Assembly (NCBI GenBank): GCA_035559535.1
Contig: DATMBG010000051.1
Coordinates: 248,001-312,000 of the forward strand
DNA: 64,000 bases
Reading direction: 5' to 3'
DNA from: Candidatus Limnocylindrales bacterium
Lineage (GTDB): Bacteria; Moduliflexota; Moduliflexia; Moduliflexales; JAUQPW01
The position numbers were made by a program, and so were the translations under genes. Positions 25,499 to 34,203 of this stretch are shown here, one piece after another (positions within the stretch are counted from its first letter, which is position 1; each line of letters begins with the position of its first letter). Under the pieces are notes generated by a model, which did no database searches, was not told the origin of the DNA, and saw only the letters and a list, made by a program, of their open reading frames with translations.

Positions 25499-26431
25499 AT
25501 GGGAACAGGCAAAATAAAGAAGAGGTTCAAGCAATTTTTAACCTTAGGTTTTCTAATTTATCTTTTTTCTCCCCCTGTAGCTTATAGTAAACTTCAAGAC
25601 TTTCCGTATGGAAACTCTGGAAAAAATTTCAATCAGCAGGTGGTTATTAACATTCCGGCCTATCGGCTGGTTCTTTATACACCAGATGGGGGCGATTCCT
25701 GGCGAACCTTAACCATTCCTATTGGAGTTGGAAGGGGAACGGAATTTTCTAACCAGACTCCAACCGGGGAGGGATATCTTTACGCCAAGGCAACCGGGGT
25801 TGTGTTTCGGTATGGGGATCAAAATCCGGAAGACCTGGTTGGAAAGGTAATTGAGTACTCCTACACCTTTGATAAAAAAACCCTCAAACCCATCAAGATT
25901 CCCATGCCGAAGGATATGAAGTCGATATTCATGTCCATTCTCAGTGATGAAACCCAGGAAGTCTATGAGCAGTTTGTACTTCATCAGACAACTGATTGGT
26001 ATACTGTCGGAGCTCCCAGTTCTAATGGTTGTATTCGAATCGATACGGAAGACATGCAGATTTTATATGATTACCTGGCCCCTGAGATCAGATCTGGCAG
26101 ATTCCCTCGTGCTGTGCCTATTTCGATTCGTTATGAAATTGTTGAGTATAACGAGCCGCGGGAAGAGCTGGTCCTTCATGCGAACATTTACCATAAACCT
26201 TTGGATTATTTTGACGAGGTTTTAAAAATTTTGCAACAGCAACGTATTGATTTAAGGAGGATAGACTTCTCTCGGCTGAAATGGTACATTGACACTGCAG
26301 AAGCTCAATTTCAGTCAATCGAACAATACATTCGAAAAAAATTAAGTCGACCTCCTGCTAAACGGCTTCTCTTAGATAAAGAGAAAGAACAGCTCCATTA
26401 TTCTATTTTCCTGGAAGAAATCTTGAGATAA
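25499..26431 (+). CDS. L,D-transpeptidase family protein (YkuD)
   Basis: A 310-residue exported peptidoglycan cross-linking enzyme or relative. A signal peptide spans about 1-30 (KIKKRFKQFLTLGFLIYLFSPPVAYS). The YkuD domain begins with VVINIPAYRLVLY and includes IPIGVGRGTEFSNQTPTGEGYL. The catalytic motif is H162 with the SSNGCIRI segment, Cys178 being the nucleophile. A helical C-terminal extension (about 235-310) has no known domain. The emrA-like gene follows through a hairpin. Confidence 0.9.
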   Translation: MGTGKIKKRFKQFLTLGFLIYLFSPPVAYSKLQDFPYGNSGKNFNQQVVINIPAYRLVLYTPDGGDSWRTLTIPIGVGRGTEFSNQTPTGEGYLYAKATGVVFRYGDQNPEDLVGKVIEYSYTFDKKTLKPIKIPMPKDMKSIFMSILSDETQEVYEQFVLHQTTDWYTVGAPSSNGCIRIDTEDMQILYDYLAPEIRSGRFPRAVPISIRYEIVEYNEPREELVLHANIYHKPLDYFDEVLKILQQQRIDLRRIDFSRLKWYIDTAEAQFQSIEQYIRKKLSRPPAKRLLLDKEKEQLHYSIFLEEILR

Positions 26432-26433
26432 GA

Positions 26434-26520
26434 CCTAAAACCTAAAAGGTAAAAATTAAATTTTAAATTTGAGGTAGGTTTAGCTCTTTACGTTTTAGGT
26501 TTTAGGTTTTATGTTTTAGG
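26434..26520. repeat. inverted tandem-word hairpin (word CCTAAAA)
   Basis: The left arm has CCTAAAACCTAAAAGGTAAA, and the right arm carries several TTTTAGG words. It fills the gap up to the efflux adaptor gene. The last TTTTAGGAT lies directly before the ATG at 26523. Confidence 0.85.
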
Positions 26521-26522
26521 AT

Positions 26523-27851
26523 ATGAATGACGACGATACAATATCTGCTAACGATCCCGAAAAGAGTTATAAAATCGAAGAAAAAGAACCTCCCCGTACC
26601 TTACCCGGGCCTAATGGAAATTTAAACTATCCGATTTCGCAACCCCCCATCAAACGGAAGATTTCTTTTACGAAAAATATTAAACGCAGGGTCCTTTATG
26701 GGCTTATCCTCGTTTTACTCGTTATAGGGGTGGCTTATGGGGTTAAACTTTATCACTTTTACTTAAATCATGAAACCACCGATAACGCCCAGGTAGAAGG
26801 TCGGATTATCACCATCAGTCCCAGGACTGCCGGGGTTGTAGAGAAAGTTTTGGTAGATGTAAACCAGCGTGTAAAAGCAGATCAATTGCTTGTACAATTG
26901 AATACCAGGCCTTTAGCTATTGAAGTAGAACAAGCGAAGGCAGCCGTTGAGGTCATCAAAGCCAAGTTAGCGTCTGCGCGCCTGTCGGTGCCCCTCGAGC
27001 AAAATCGGACAGATGCAAAAATCACAGAGGCCAGAGCACAAGCAGAAGCCATGAGAAAAAGTCTTGCAACGGCTCAAGCGGAGTTAACCCGTATAGAGAA
27101 GGAAACCCTCGGGTATAAAGCTCAAATGGAAAAGGCGGAACTGGATCGAAGGCGGTTAGAGCAACTCCACGCGAAAGGAGTCATTCCTCAGCAACAGCTC
27201 GATGCAGCGATCTCAGACTACAATGTGGCTCGGTCTAATTATGAAGCCTCCCTGGCTTCTCAACGGGTCGCCGCGGCAAAGATTGAGTCTCTTAAAAACC
27301 AGATTAAACAGACCGAAGCCCAGATAGTCTTGGCTCAAACGGGTCATACCGAGACGGAAATGAAAGGTCAGGAAGCTAAATCTCTGGAGGCCGAGCTGGC
27401 CCAGGCCGAGGCGAATCTGGACGCAGCCCTGCTCAGACTCTCCTATACCGAAATTAGAGCCCCGGTAGATGGAATTATTGGGAAGAGATCGGTGGAAGTC
27501 GGAGAAAGGGTCAATGTAGGTCAGCCTTTAATGGCCCTTATTCCCGATGAGGTCTGGATTGTTGCAAATTTGAAGGAAACTCAACTGGAGTATGTCCGTG
27601 TCGGTCAACCGGTGGAATTTACAGTGGATGCCTATCCAGGAAAGGTATTTAAGGGAAAGGTAGAAAGTATCAGCCCTGCAACCGGTGCGAAATTTTCCCT
27701 TTTACCTCCCGATAATGCCACCGGTAACTTTACCAAGGTTGTTCAACGGGTCCCTGTGCGAATTACCATCGAGGGAGACCCTGAGTATCCCATCCGACCT
27801 GGGATGTCTGTGTTTGTAACCATTGATATCAGTAGTGCCCGTGCAAAGTAA
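26523..27851 (+). CDS. HlyD/EmrA-family membrane fusion protein
   Basis: A 442-residue periplasmic adaptor of a multidrug efflux pump. A single membrane anchor lies near residues 59-77 after a Pro-rich cytoplasmic tail. Then comes the biotinyl-lipoyl part (TTDNAQVEGRIITISPRTAGVVEKVLVDVNQRVKADQLLVQLNTR), a long helical hairpin rich in Glu/Gln/Ala (about 135-300) and the beta-barrel (SYTEIRAPVDGIIGKRSVEVGERV, VWIVANLKETQLEYVRVGQPV). It pairs with the 14-helix transporter gene directly downstream. Confidence 0.92.
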   Translation: MNDDDTISANDPEKSYKIEEKEPPRTLPGPNGNLNYPISQPPIKRKISFTKNIKRRVLYGLILVLLVIGVAYGVKLYHFYLNHETTDNAQVEGRIITISPRTAGVVEKVLVDVNQRVKADQLLVQLNTRPLAIEVEQAKAAVEVIKAKLASARLSVPLEQNRTDAKITEARAQAEAMRKSLATAQAELTRIEKETLGYKAQMEKAELDRRRLEQLHAKGVIPQQQLDAAISDYNVARSNYEASLASQRVAAAKIESLKNQIKQTEAQIVLAQTGHTETEMKGQEAKSLEAELAQAEANLDAALLRLSYTEIRAPVDGIIGKRSVEVGERVNVGQPLMALIPDEVWIVANLKETQLEYVRVGQPVEFTVDAYPGKVFKGKVESISPATGAKFSLLPPDNATGNFTKVVQRVPVRITIEGDPEYPIRPGMSVFVTIDISSARAK

Positions 27852-27852
27852 A

Positions 27853-27932
27853 CAGGCAAAAGGCGAAAGGGCAAATGAAATCTTTCTTTTACCTTTCGCC
27901 TTTTGCCTTTTGATTTTTACCTTTTGTCTTCT
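27853..27932. repeat. inverted tandem-word hairpin (word AGGCAAAAGGCGAAAGG)
   Basis: The left arm 27853-27880 and the right arm 27883-27932 carry complementary AAAGGCGAAAGG / CCTTTCGCCTTTTGCC words. It fills the gap between the two efflux genes, with its right arm reaching the start codon of the transporter. Confidence 0.85.
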
Positions 27933-29474
27933 GTGAAACCTCAGCACAAATGGATTATCATCTTGATAGCCGTTCTGGGAACCCTTCTCCAGGCTATCGA
28001 TGTGAGCATCGTAAACGTAGCATTACCCCATATGATGGGTAATCTGGGGGCGACGCTGGACGAAATCAACTGGGTGGTTACAGGTTATATTATCGCCAAT
28101 GTCATTGTTCTTCCTTTAACAGGCTGGTTTACGGCCTGGTTAGGACGAAAAAGATTTTTAGCATTATCTATCGGAATCTTTACCGTCGCCTCTTTTTTTT
28201 GTGGAATTGCCTGGAGCGTCGAAACCCTTGTTTTCTTTCGAATCATTCAGGGAATGGGAGGAGGGGCCCTTATCCCAAGCTCCCAATCCCTCCTCATGGA
28301 AACCTTTCCCCCTAAAGAACAGGGAGGGGCCATGGCGGCTTTTGGAGTAGGCACCATGGTCGGTCCCACGTTGGGACCGACCTTAGGAGGTTGGATTACC
28401 GATAATTATAATTGGCCCTGGATCTTTTATATCAACATCCCCGTCGGGGGCCTTGCCTTACTGCTGGCCTATTTCTTTCTACAAGATTCTACCCACTCTA
28501 AAAACCCAGCCCCCCAGGTAGACTACCTGGGGATCATCTTACTGGCTATAGGCGTTGGATGTATGCAGGTGATCCTGGAGCTTGGGGAACGGAAAGACTG
28601 GTTCGAATCCAATGGAATTAAAACACTCAGTCTTTTAACCGGGCTGGCTTTAATCAGCTTCGTCTGGTGGGAGCTCCGAATTGATCATCCTGCGGTCAAC
28701 TTGAAGGTTTTGACTAACCGTTCTCTTTGGGTCGGTACTGTGATCGCTACCTTTTTAGGAGTCGGACTCATGGGACCTACCTTTCTACTTCCAGTTTTTT
28801 TACAAACCCTGTTAAATTACACGGCCTGGCAGACCGGAAAGGCGATCCTCCTCAGTTCCATTTCTACCGCCATTGCTATGTTTATTTCGGGTAAACTGAT
28901 GACCAGAATTTCCCCTCAATACGTCATTGCTATGGGAATAGGTGCTTTTAGCCTGGGTCTCTACAAAATGTCCCAGTTTACGCTGGAAATTGGGACCTCC
29001 GATCTGGTCGTTCCTCAGATCCTACGAGGAATTGGAATCGGCTTTATGTTTGTTCCCCTGAGTATAGCAGCCCTCAGTACCCTGGAAAAAAAAGACATGG
29101 CCAGTGCCTCCGGCATTTACACCTTCATGCGCCAGACCGGTGGGAGTTTCGGTATCGCGATTCTCGTCACCTTTCTCAAACAAAGGGAAATTTTTCACCG
29201 ATCCATTCTGAGTGAATACCTCCATCCTCTAAATCCTTTAACCACCCAACGATTGCAAATACTGGAACAGGGACTTCTGGCCAAAGGCATTAATCCAGAA
29301 TCCTCGAGTAAGATCGCTTTGAACCTCTTAGATCATACCGTAACCCGACAGGCTTTACTTCTCTCCTTTCGAGACGCTTTTCTGCTCATCGCAGTTCTGA
29401 TCATAATCACCTTTCCTTTCCTTTTTCTCCTGCGACGAAAGAAAAGCTCCGTTCAGATTGTCCTGGGAGATTAA
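27933..29474 (+). CDS. EmrB/QacA-type (DHA2) MFS drug transporter
   Basis: About 513 residues with 14 predicted membrane helices. The DHA2 hallmarks are the motif AIDVSIVNVALPHMMGNLGATLDEINWVVTGY near the start, GWFTAWLGRKRFL, and RIIQGMGGGALIPSSQSLLMETFPPKEQGGAMA. It exports toxic compounds using the proton gradient, with the upstream adaptor. I use the GTG at 27933 (VKPQHKW). An upstream TTG at 27903 lies inside the hairpin arm and would add residues that are repeat-derived. No Shine-Dalgarno is visible. Confidence 0.92.
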   Translation: MKPQHKWIIILIAVLGTLLQAIDVSIVNVALPHMMGNLGATLDEINWVVTGYIIANVIVLPLTGWFTAWLGRKRFLALSIGIFTVASFFCGIAWSVETLVFFRIIQGMGGGALIPSSQSLLMETFPPKEQGGAMAAFGVGTMVGPTLGPTLGGWITDNYNWPWIFYINIPVGGLALLLAYFFLQDSTHSKNPAPQVDYLGIILLAIGVGCMQVILELGERKDWFESNGIKTLSLLTGLALISFVWWELRIDHPAVNLKVLTNRSLWVGTVIATFLGVGLMGPTFLLPVFLQTLLNYTAWQTGKAILLSSISTAIAMFISGKLMTRISPQYVIAMGIGAFSLGLYKMSQFTLEIGTSDLVVPQILRGIGIGFMFVPLSIAALSTLEKKDMASASGIYTFMRQTGGSFGIAILVTFLKQREIFHRSILSEYLHPLNPLTTQRLQILEQGLLAKGINPESSSKIALNLLDHTVTRQALLLSFRDAFLLIAVLIIITFPFLFLLRRKKSSVQIVLGD

Positions 29475-29487
29475 AAGTACCCTGTCT

Positions 29488-30054
29488 CTATAGCTGAGAA
29501 AGGATCTCCTCCCTTTTCTTCCGATATTCTTCGGGAGTAATGAGATTCTTCTGAAATAGCTCCCAGAGGGTTTGTAGCCGTTCCGGAATGCGACTTTTTT
29601 CCAATTCCTTTTCTTTTTCCAGAGTTTTTTCTTTCTGGGTCATCTTGAACATGCGCATCAGTTCCTCTTTTACCACCTCACGATTTTGCCTGAAATAATA
29701 ATCTGCTACCATCCCCATGGCCCAGGTTGTTCCATAAACTTTGGAAAGATTCGCAATGATCCCAATACCGGGTATAAACCGAACTAACTGACGCAGTACC
29801 ATACTTCCTCCAATGGAGGAGAGAATTTCAAAGATAACTTTCTTATCCAATGCGTAACCGTATACCTTTCCAATAGCTCGAACCATGGTTACTTGAATGG
29901 GTGTTTCTATAAAAGGAACCGGAGACATGGCTAATACAGAAGCAGCTAAAGCAGAAGCATGGATAATCTGCTCGATCACTTTATCCCGTTCCTCAGGGGT
30001 CGCATCATCAAAGTCGCCGGATATGAGTTTTTGAATAGTTTCTTCGTAATTCAT
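29488..30054 (-). CDS. YcjF/DUF697-like protein with SHOCT-like tail
   Basis: A 188-residue protein. The middle (about 32-130) is moderately hydrophobic and Gly/Pro-rich (SPVPFIETPIQVTMVRAIGKVYGYAL, SIGGSMVLRQLVRFIPGIGIIANLSKVYGTTWAMG), resembling the DUF697 membrane-associated domain. The C-terminus (LQTLWELFQKNLITPEEYRKKREEILSQL) is a SHOCT-type short helical module. The function is unknown. It lies 7 bases after the OB-fold-like gene on the same strand. Confidence 0.65.
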   Translation of the reverse strand: MNYEETIQKLISGDFDDATPEERDKVIEQIIHASALAASVLAMSPVPFIETPIQVTMVRAIGKVYGYALDKKVIFEILSSIGGSMVLRQLVRFIPGIGIIANLSKVYGTTWAMGMVADYYFRQNREVVKEELMRMFKMTQKEKTLEKEKELEKSRIPERLQTLWELFQKNLITPEEYRKKREEILSQL

Positions 30055-30061
30055 AAAATAC

Positions 30062-30487
30062 CTATTTTTCCTCCTGTTTAAAGGTATCTACTTCAAAGAT
30101 AGGCCCTATATTTCCAACACTCATTAAATCTTCTCGTATTTGCCCGGTTACAACAACCCGGGCACCATCTTGATAAAGACCGGGATCACCCCCGATCAGC
30201 TCGTAATGATCTCCGCTGTCGGTAATAAGTTCCCAGAATCGGGTTCCAAGTTGGTGAAACTTTAAAGTTCCTCGAAGAGTCAATTTAAGAAAGAAGTGGG
30301 GGGAGTGTAAGAGTATGGGAGTGGGGGAGTGGGAGAGTATGGGGTAATATTTCTTATCCTCCCATACTTCCATACCTTGAAAAGTCTTTTCATTTAGAAA
30401 GTAACTGGCAAGTATACTCCCCCACTCCCATACTCTTACACTCCCACACCTCCATACTCCCACACTTCTACGAGGGTTTTCCTGCAA
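30062..30487 (-). CDS. small OB-fold-like protein with repeat-derived N-terminus
   Basis: Only residues about 65-141 look like a real protein: LKLTLRGTLKFHQLGTRFWE, then YELIGGDPGLYQDGARVVVTGQI and SVGNIGPIFEVDTF, a small beta-barrel pattern. The first 64 residues are a translation of the hairpin at 30294-30472 (runs like VGVWRCGSVRVWEWGS), so the hairpin seems to have separated this domain from its own start or supplied a new one. A TTG near 30285 is another possible start. It overlaps the subtilase 3' end by 20 bases. Confidence 0.5.
   Translation of the reverse strand: MQENPRRSVGVWRCGSVRVWEWGSILASYFLNEKTFQGMEVWEDKKYYPILSHSPTPILLHSPHFFLKLTLRGTLKFHQLGTRFWELITDSGDHYELIGGDPGLYQDGARVVVTGQIREDLMSVGNIGPIFEVDTFKQEEK
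30294..30472. repeat. TGGGAGTA-family hairpin with unique 78-bp core, copy 1
   Basis: The G-rich arm (30294-30344) and C-rich arm (30416-30470) flank a core, 30341-30418, that runs from GGGGTAATATTTCTTAT to GGCAAGTATACT. The same core occurs at about 37699-37776 in the same orientation, with about 5 differences in 78 bases. The core is not low-complexity, so the two loci share ancestry. Confidence 0.85.
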
Positions 30488-32273
30488 GGTAAGCTAATCC
30501 AAATGAAAAAAAGGCATTCACTAAAAGCCAGGTTTTATCCAGCAGAAAATTTCCAGGAATATAAGCAACTGTTGCCGAAGTTAGAAGAGCATCTACCAAC
30601 AGATGACCGGTCAGACCCAGGGTAAAGCCCAGGGCAAAACGGTTGAGGGATTTTGTGCTTAACAAGGTTATGATCAAAAGAAGGGGGAACATCGCGCTAT
30701 GAAACAACGGGTTTAAATCTGAAATCCTCCCCAACACAGAATAATCTAGGTCTGGAAAAGCTCGGGTAAAGGGTGTTATACCCTTGCTTAATAGGCCAGG
30801 TAATGGAAAAAAATTCAGGAAAAAAAGTCCTGAGGAAGCCCACAGGAGCCCAAGCCAGAAAAGAAGTCGGGGAAGCTTTTTGGGCAGGTGAAATCCTCTA
30901 AGGAGTTTAAAATAGATCCAGGCTAATAAGATCGCCACCAGGAGATACTTTAATCTGACAGGTATGATCATCGTTTGCGGAACAAAGATATCCGGTCGGA
31001 GGGAAGAGACGGCAGCGGCTGCATTGAGGAGTCCGGCGCCGTATTTCTCATCCGGGTTTTCTCCTGGAACGACGTTTGAAAGAGACTCTCCCTGTTGGGT
31101 ATGCCGGGTCGCACTGGCCTTGAGTATTTTCTCTACTTCATCGGGATTTTTCACTCCCAGGGAGATGATCAGAGCCGCTGTACCCGCTACATGGGGTGCT
31201 GCCATGGAAGTTCCCTGGAAATATTCATAACCATCCCGGGTTGGATCCATGTATCCAATGGTATTTTGAAGGATTCCATAACTGATACCCTTACTGGTAT
31301 CTCCACCCGGCGCAGCCAGGTCGATCTCCGGACCGTAGCTGGAATAAGGGGCCAGGGTTCCATTCGGTCCCAGGGCAGAGACACCTATACAATGAGGATC
31401 GGAGGCCGGAAAGCTCACCCCTCTACGACCTGAATTCCCGGCTGCACAGACCAGGGTCACACCTTTATCATGGGCATAGGCCATGGCTTCTTGAATAGTT
31501 CTACTGGGGAAAAAGCCCCCTAAACTTAAATTGATAACCTGTGCCCCGTGATCTGCCGCATATTGGATAGCTTCAGCAATATCGGCTATATTCCCGAACC
31601 CAAACCGATTCAAAACTTTTAACGGCATGATGGTAGCTTCATAGGCTATTCCTGCCACCCCAATCCTATTATGGGTTGACTGGGCAATAGTTCCGGCTAC
31701 ATGGGTTCCATGACCGTTATCATCATTGGGATGGGTATCATCATCGATAAAGTCATAACCCTCTGTAAATTGAGTATTTGCCAGATCTTGGACCCGGTGG
31801 TAAACCCCTTTTCGGTCTTGATAATCTTCATAGGCAACTCCTGTATCGATAACAGCCACAATAACCCCTTTTCCATGGGTTTTGTCCCAAGCTTCCGGCA
31901 TCTGAATGAACTTCATGTTCCATTGTTTATCAAAAAGTGGATCATTGGGAATTTCAAAAGCCTGATAAAGATAATTGGGTTCTACATATTCAACAGTAGC
32001 CTCGGCAGCTAAAGCCTGTAGGAGTTTTTGAAGCTTATCAGAATCCATCCCTGCCTTTGAAAATCGGGTAAGGGCTTCCGGCTTTGAGAAAATGCTGTTA
32101 TAGGTTAATTGAATTCCATACTTATGGGCAATTTTCTCAATCTCTTCTTGGGGAAGATTGTCTTTAAAATTAACAATTACCTCCCCATCATCCTCCTGGG
32201 CAGCACTTTGTAGGGGGAAAAAAGATAGGAAACCGATTAGATAATAAACTATAAAATACCAACGATAAATCAT
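30468..32273 (-). CDS. subtilisin-family (S8) protease with C-terminal membrane domain
   Basis: A 601-residue exported protease. A signal peptide (about 1-25) is followed by an inhibitor-like propeptide (VIVNFKDNLPQEEIEKIAHKY to VEYVEPNYLYQ). The catalytic triad is Asp143 (VIDTG), His188 (NGHGTHVAG) and Ser356 (GTSMAAPHVAG). After about residue 425 the chain becomes a block of about five membrane helices, including FTLGLTGHLLVDALL, which resembles membrane-bound metal-dependent hydrolases of the YdjM type. This tethers the protease to the membrane and is an unusual architecture. Confidence 0.9.
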   Translation of the reverse strand: MIYRWYFIVYYLIGFLSFFPLQSAAQEDDGEVIVNFKDNLPQEEIEKIAHKYGIQLTYNSIFSKPEALTRFSKAGMDSDKLQKLLQALAAEATVEYVEPNYLYQAFEIPNDPLFDKQWNMKFIQMPEAWDKTHGKGVIVAVIDTGVAYEDYQDRKGVYHRVQDLANTQFTEGYDFIDDDTHPNDDNGHGTHVAGTIAQSTHNRIGVAGIAYEATIMPLKVLNRFGFGNIADIAEAIQYAADHGAQVINLSLGGFFPSRTIQEAMAYAHDKGVTLVCAAGNSGRRGVSFPASDPHCIGVSALGPNGTLAPYSSYGPEIDLAAPGGDTSKGISYGILQNTIGYMDPTRDGYEYFQGTSMAAPHVAGTAALIISLGVKNPDEVEKILKASATRHTQQGESLSNVVPGENPDEKYGAGLLNAAAAVSSLRPDIFVPQTMIIPVRLKYLLVAILLAWIYFKLLRGFHLPKKLPRLLFWLGLLWASSGLFFLNFFPLPGLLSKGITPFTRAFPDLDYSVLGRISDLNPLFHSAMFPLLLIITLLSTKSLNRFALGFTLGLTGHLLVDALLTSATVAYIPGNFLLDKTWLLVNAFFSFGLAYLAGKPS

Positions 32274-32378
32274 ATGTTTGTCTCCTGATTGGTAAAGACT
32301 TTAAAATATTATCCCAAAACAGGAGAGGTTTGTCAATCTTTTTTCACCTGCCTGCTTCCCTCTCTCCGGTTTCTGTTT

Positions 32379-33695
32379 TTAATCATAATACTCGAGTCCT
32401 AGATGGGTAATTAATTCCTCCCCCCGGATATAGCGTAAGGTATTTTTAAGCTTCATAAGCTGGATGAAAAGATCATGTTCAGGGTAAAGCTCAGGGGCAC
32501 ACATGGGACTTTTAAAGTAAAACGAGAGCCATTCCTGGATTCCACGCATATTGCATCTTTGAGCCAAATCCATGAAGAGAGCCAGATCCAGAACGATGGG
32601 GGCTGCCAGAATGCTATCTCTGCAGAGGAAGTTAATCTTAATTTGCATGGGATATCCCAGCCAACCAAAGATATCGATATTATCCCAACCTTCCTTGTTA
32701 TCCCCCCGGGGTGGATAGTAATGAATGTGGACCTGATGAATAACCTTCTCATAAAGTTCCGGATAGAGATCTGGCTGAAGGATGTAATTAAGGGCCGATA
32801 GCTTGCTTTCTTCCTTGGTTTTGAAAGAAGCCGGATCATCCAGGACTTCTCCGTCTCGATTTCCGAGAAGGTTAGTAGAAAACCAACCCTTTAGACCCAG
32901 AACTCTGGATTTTAAACCGGGGGCAAGGATGGTTTTCATAAGGGTTTGTCCGGTTTTAAAATCCTTCCCGGCTATGGGAACCCCATTCTGATTGGATAAC
33001 TCGATCAAAGCCGGTATATCAATCGTGAGGTTAGGAGCTCCATTGGCAAAGGGGACTCCTGAACAAAGTGCGGCATAGGCGTAAATCATGCTGGGGGCAA
33101 TTTTGGGATGATTTTCTTTTAATCCCGATTCAAAGTTCTGGAGACTCTGATGGACTTCATCGGGTTCTAAAAAAGACTCTGTACTGGCACACCAAATCAT
33201 AACCATCCGGGATAAATTCCACTCTTTTTTGAAACGCTGAATATCTTCCATAAGTTGATGGGCTAAATCCATCTTGTTCTGCCCTTTTTTGATATTATCA
33301 CCGGAAAGTCGTTTAACATAAGCCTGATCAAATACAGCGCGCCAGGGGACGATAGCTTCCAGTTCCTTCCGAACCTGATCCAGTAGACTTTTCTCAATAA
33401 CACCCGCTTTCAAAGCCGCCTGATAACCGTTATCTTGAAAGATATCCCAGGCTCCAAAAACCAGATCTTCCAGTTTAGCTAAAGGGACGAAATCTTTAAT
33501 CTTAGGAACCCGCTTATCGGTTCGCTTTCCCAGACGAATCGTTCCGAGCTGGGTGAGAGATCCAATGGGGTGGCCCAGACCTTTCTTAATAAGCTCAACA
33601 CCCGCTATCAAAGTGGTACTGACGGCCCCTAATCCCGGAAGTAAAATCCCCAATCGACCTTCCGCAGGTTTAATAGAAATGCCTTTTTCTATCAT
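32379..33695 (-). CDS. ino1: inositol-3-phosphate synthase family protein
   Basis: A 438-residue protein of the myo-inositol-1-phosphate synthase family, which converts glucose 6-phosphate to inositol 3-phosphate with NAD. It has the Rossmann start LGILLPGLGAVSTTLIAGVELI, the SGVPFANGAPNLTIDIPAL segment, GKDFKTGQTLMKTILAPGLKSR and GWFSTNLLGNRDGEVLDDPASFKTKEESK, all conserved in the family. Inositol could serve for phosphoinositides or solutes. A MITE-like element lies upstream of its 5' end. Confidence 0.92.
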   Translation of the reverse strand: MIEKGISIKPAEGRLGILLPGLGAVSTTLIAGVELIKKGLGHPIGSLTQLGTIRLGKRTDKRVPKIKDFVPLAKLEDLVFGAWDIFQDNGYQAALKAGVIEKSLLDQVRKELEAIVPWRAVFDQAYVKRLSGDNIKKGQNKMDLAHQLMEDIQRFKKEWNLSRMVMIWCASTESFLEPDEVHQSLQNFESGLKENHPKIAPSMIYAYAALCSGVPFANGAPNLTIDIPALIELSNQNGVPIAGKDFKTGQTLMKTILAPGLKSRVLGLKGWFSTNLLGNRDGEVLDDPASFKTKEESKLSALNYILQPDLYPELYEKVIHQVHIHYYPPRGDNKEGWDNIDIFGWLGYPMQIKINFLCRDSILAAPIVLDLALFMDLAQRCNMRGIQEWLSFYFKSPMCAPELYPEHDLFIQLMKLKNTLRYIRGEELITHLGLEYYD

Positions 33696-33755
33696 GAAAG
33701 TAGCATCAAGCTAGAGAAATACAAAGTATAGGGAAGGTGAGCTAAAGTGCTTAGT

Positions 33756-33954
33756 ACTTTGTAAAGTTAGATTTGAGTAACCGTTCTGCCCTCACCCCCA
33801 ACCCCTCCTCCCCCCCTCTTCCATCCCCCGTGGACGGGGGATGGAAGGAGGGTATTTGGGAAGTTGATCCGGAGATCCTCCAGCTTCCCTCTCCCACGTT
33901 GTGGGAGAGGGGTCAGGGGTGAGGGAAAGCGATGCAAAATTAGCTTTACAAAGT
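33756..33954. repeat. MITE-like element, copy B
   Basis: 199 bp with terminal inverted repeats: the first 20 bases (ACTTTGTAAAGTTAGATTTG) and the reverse complement of the last 20 agree at 17 positions. The interior is a stem of CCCTCACCCCCAACCCC words and GTCAGGGGTGAGGG words with GTGGACGGGGG and CACGTTGTGGGAG sub-hairpins. Copy A is at 6167-6374. It sits in the 508-base gap between ino1 and the SBP-CheA gene. Confidence 0.75.
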
Positions 33955-34122
33955 CCTAAAGAGCTAAAGTTAATTTTCTACTTTAGACACCTCCTTATAC
34001 CCTGTGTTCCCCTAGCTCGGATTAAAATTTAGATCTATAAAGGTATGGGAATATAGTTTTTTAAATACGACCCCTAATTTGAGGATGTCAATGGAAATAA
34101 GGAAGGAAGTACCACAAAAAAG

Positions 34123-34150
34123 TTGACTTTATCCAAAAGGTAGATATAAA
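34123..34150 (+). promoter_or_regulatory. sigma70-like promoter of the SBP-CheA gene
   Basis: TTGACT at 34123-34128 and TATAAA at 34145-34150 are spaced 16 bases. The GTG start at 34204 follows a strong GGGAGGA ribosome site. The promoter lies just beyond the MITE-like element. Confidence 0.5.
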
Positions 34151-34203
34151 GAATATAACTTTTAAAGGAACAAAAGTAAAACCCTCTCAGGGAGGATGGG
34201 GTT

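Noticed and set aside
27903-27932. TTG start for the EmrB-like transporter
   Set aside because: It lies in the right arm of a hairpin and would add repeat-derived residues; the GTG at 27933 fits family N-termini better.
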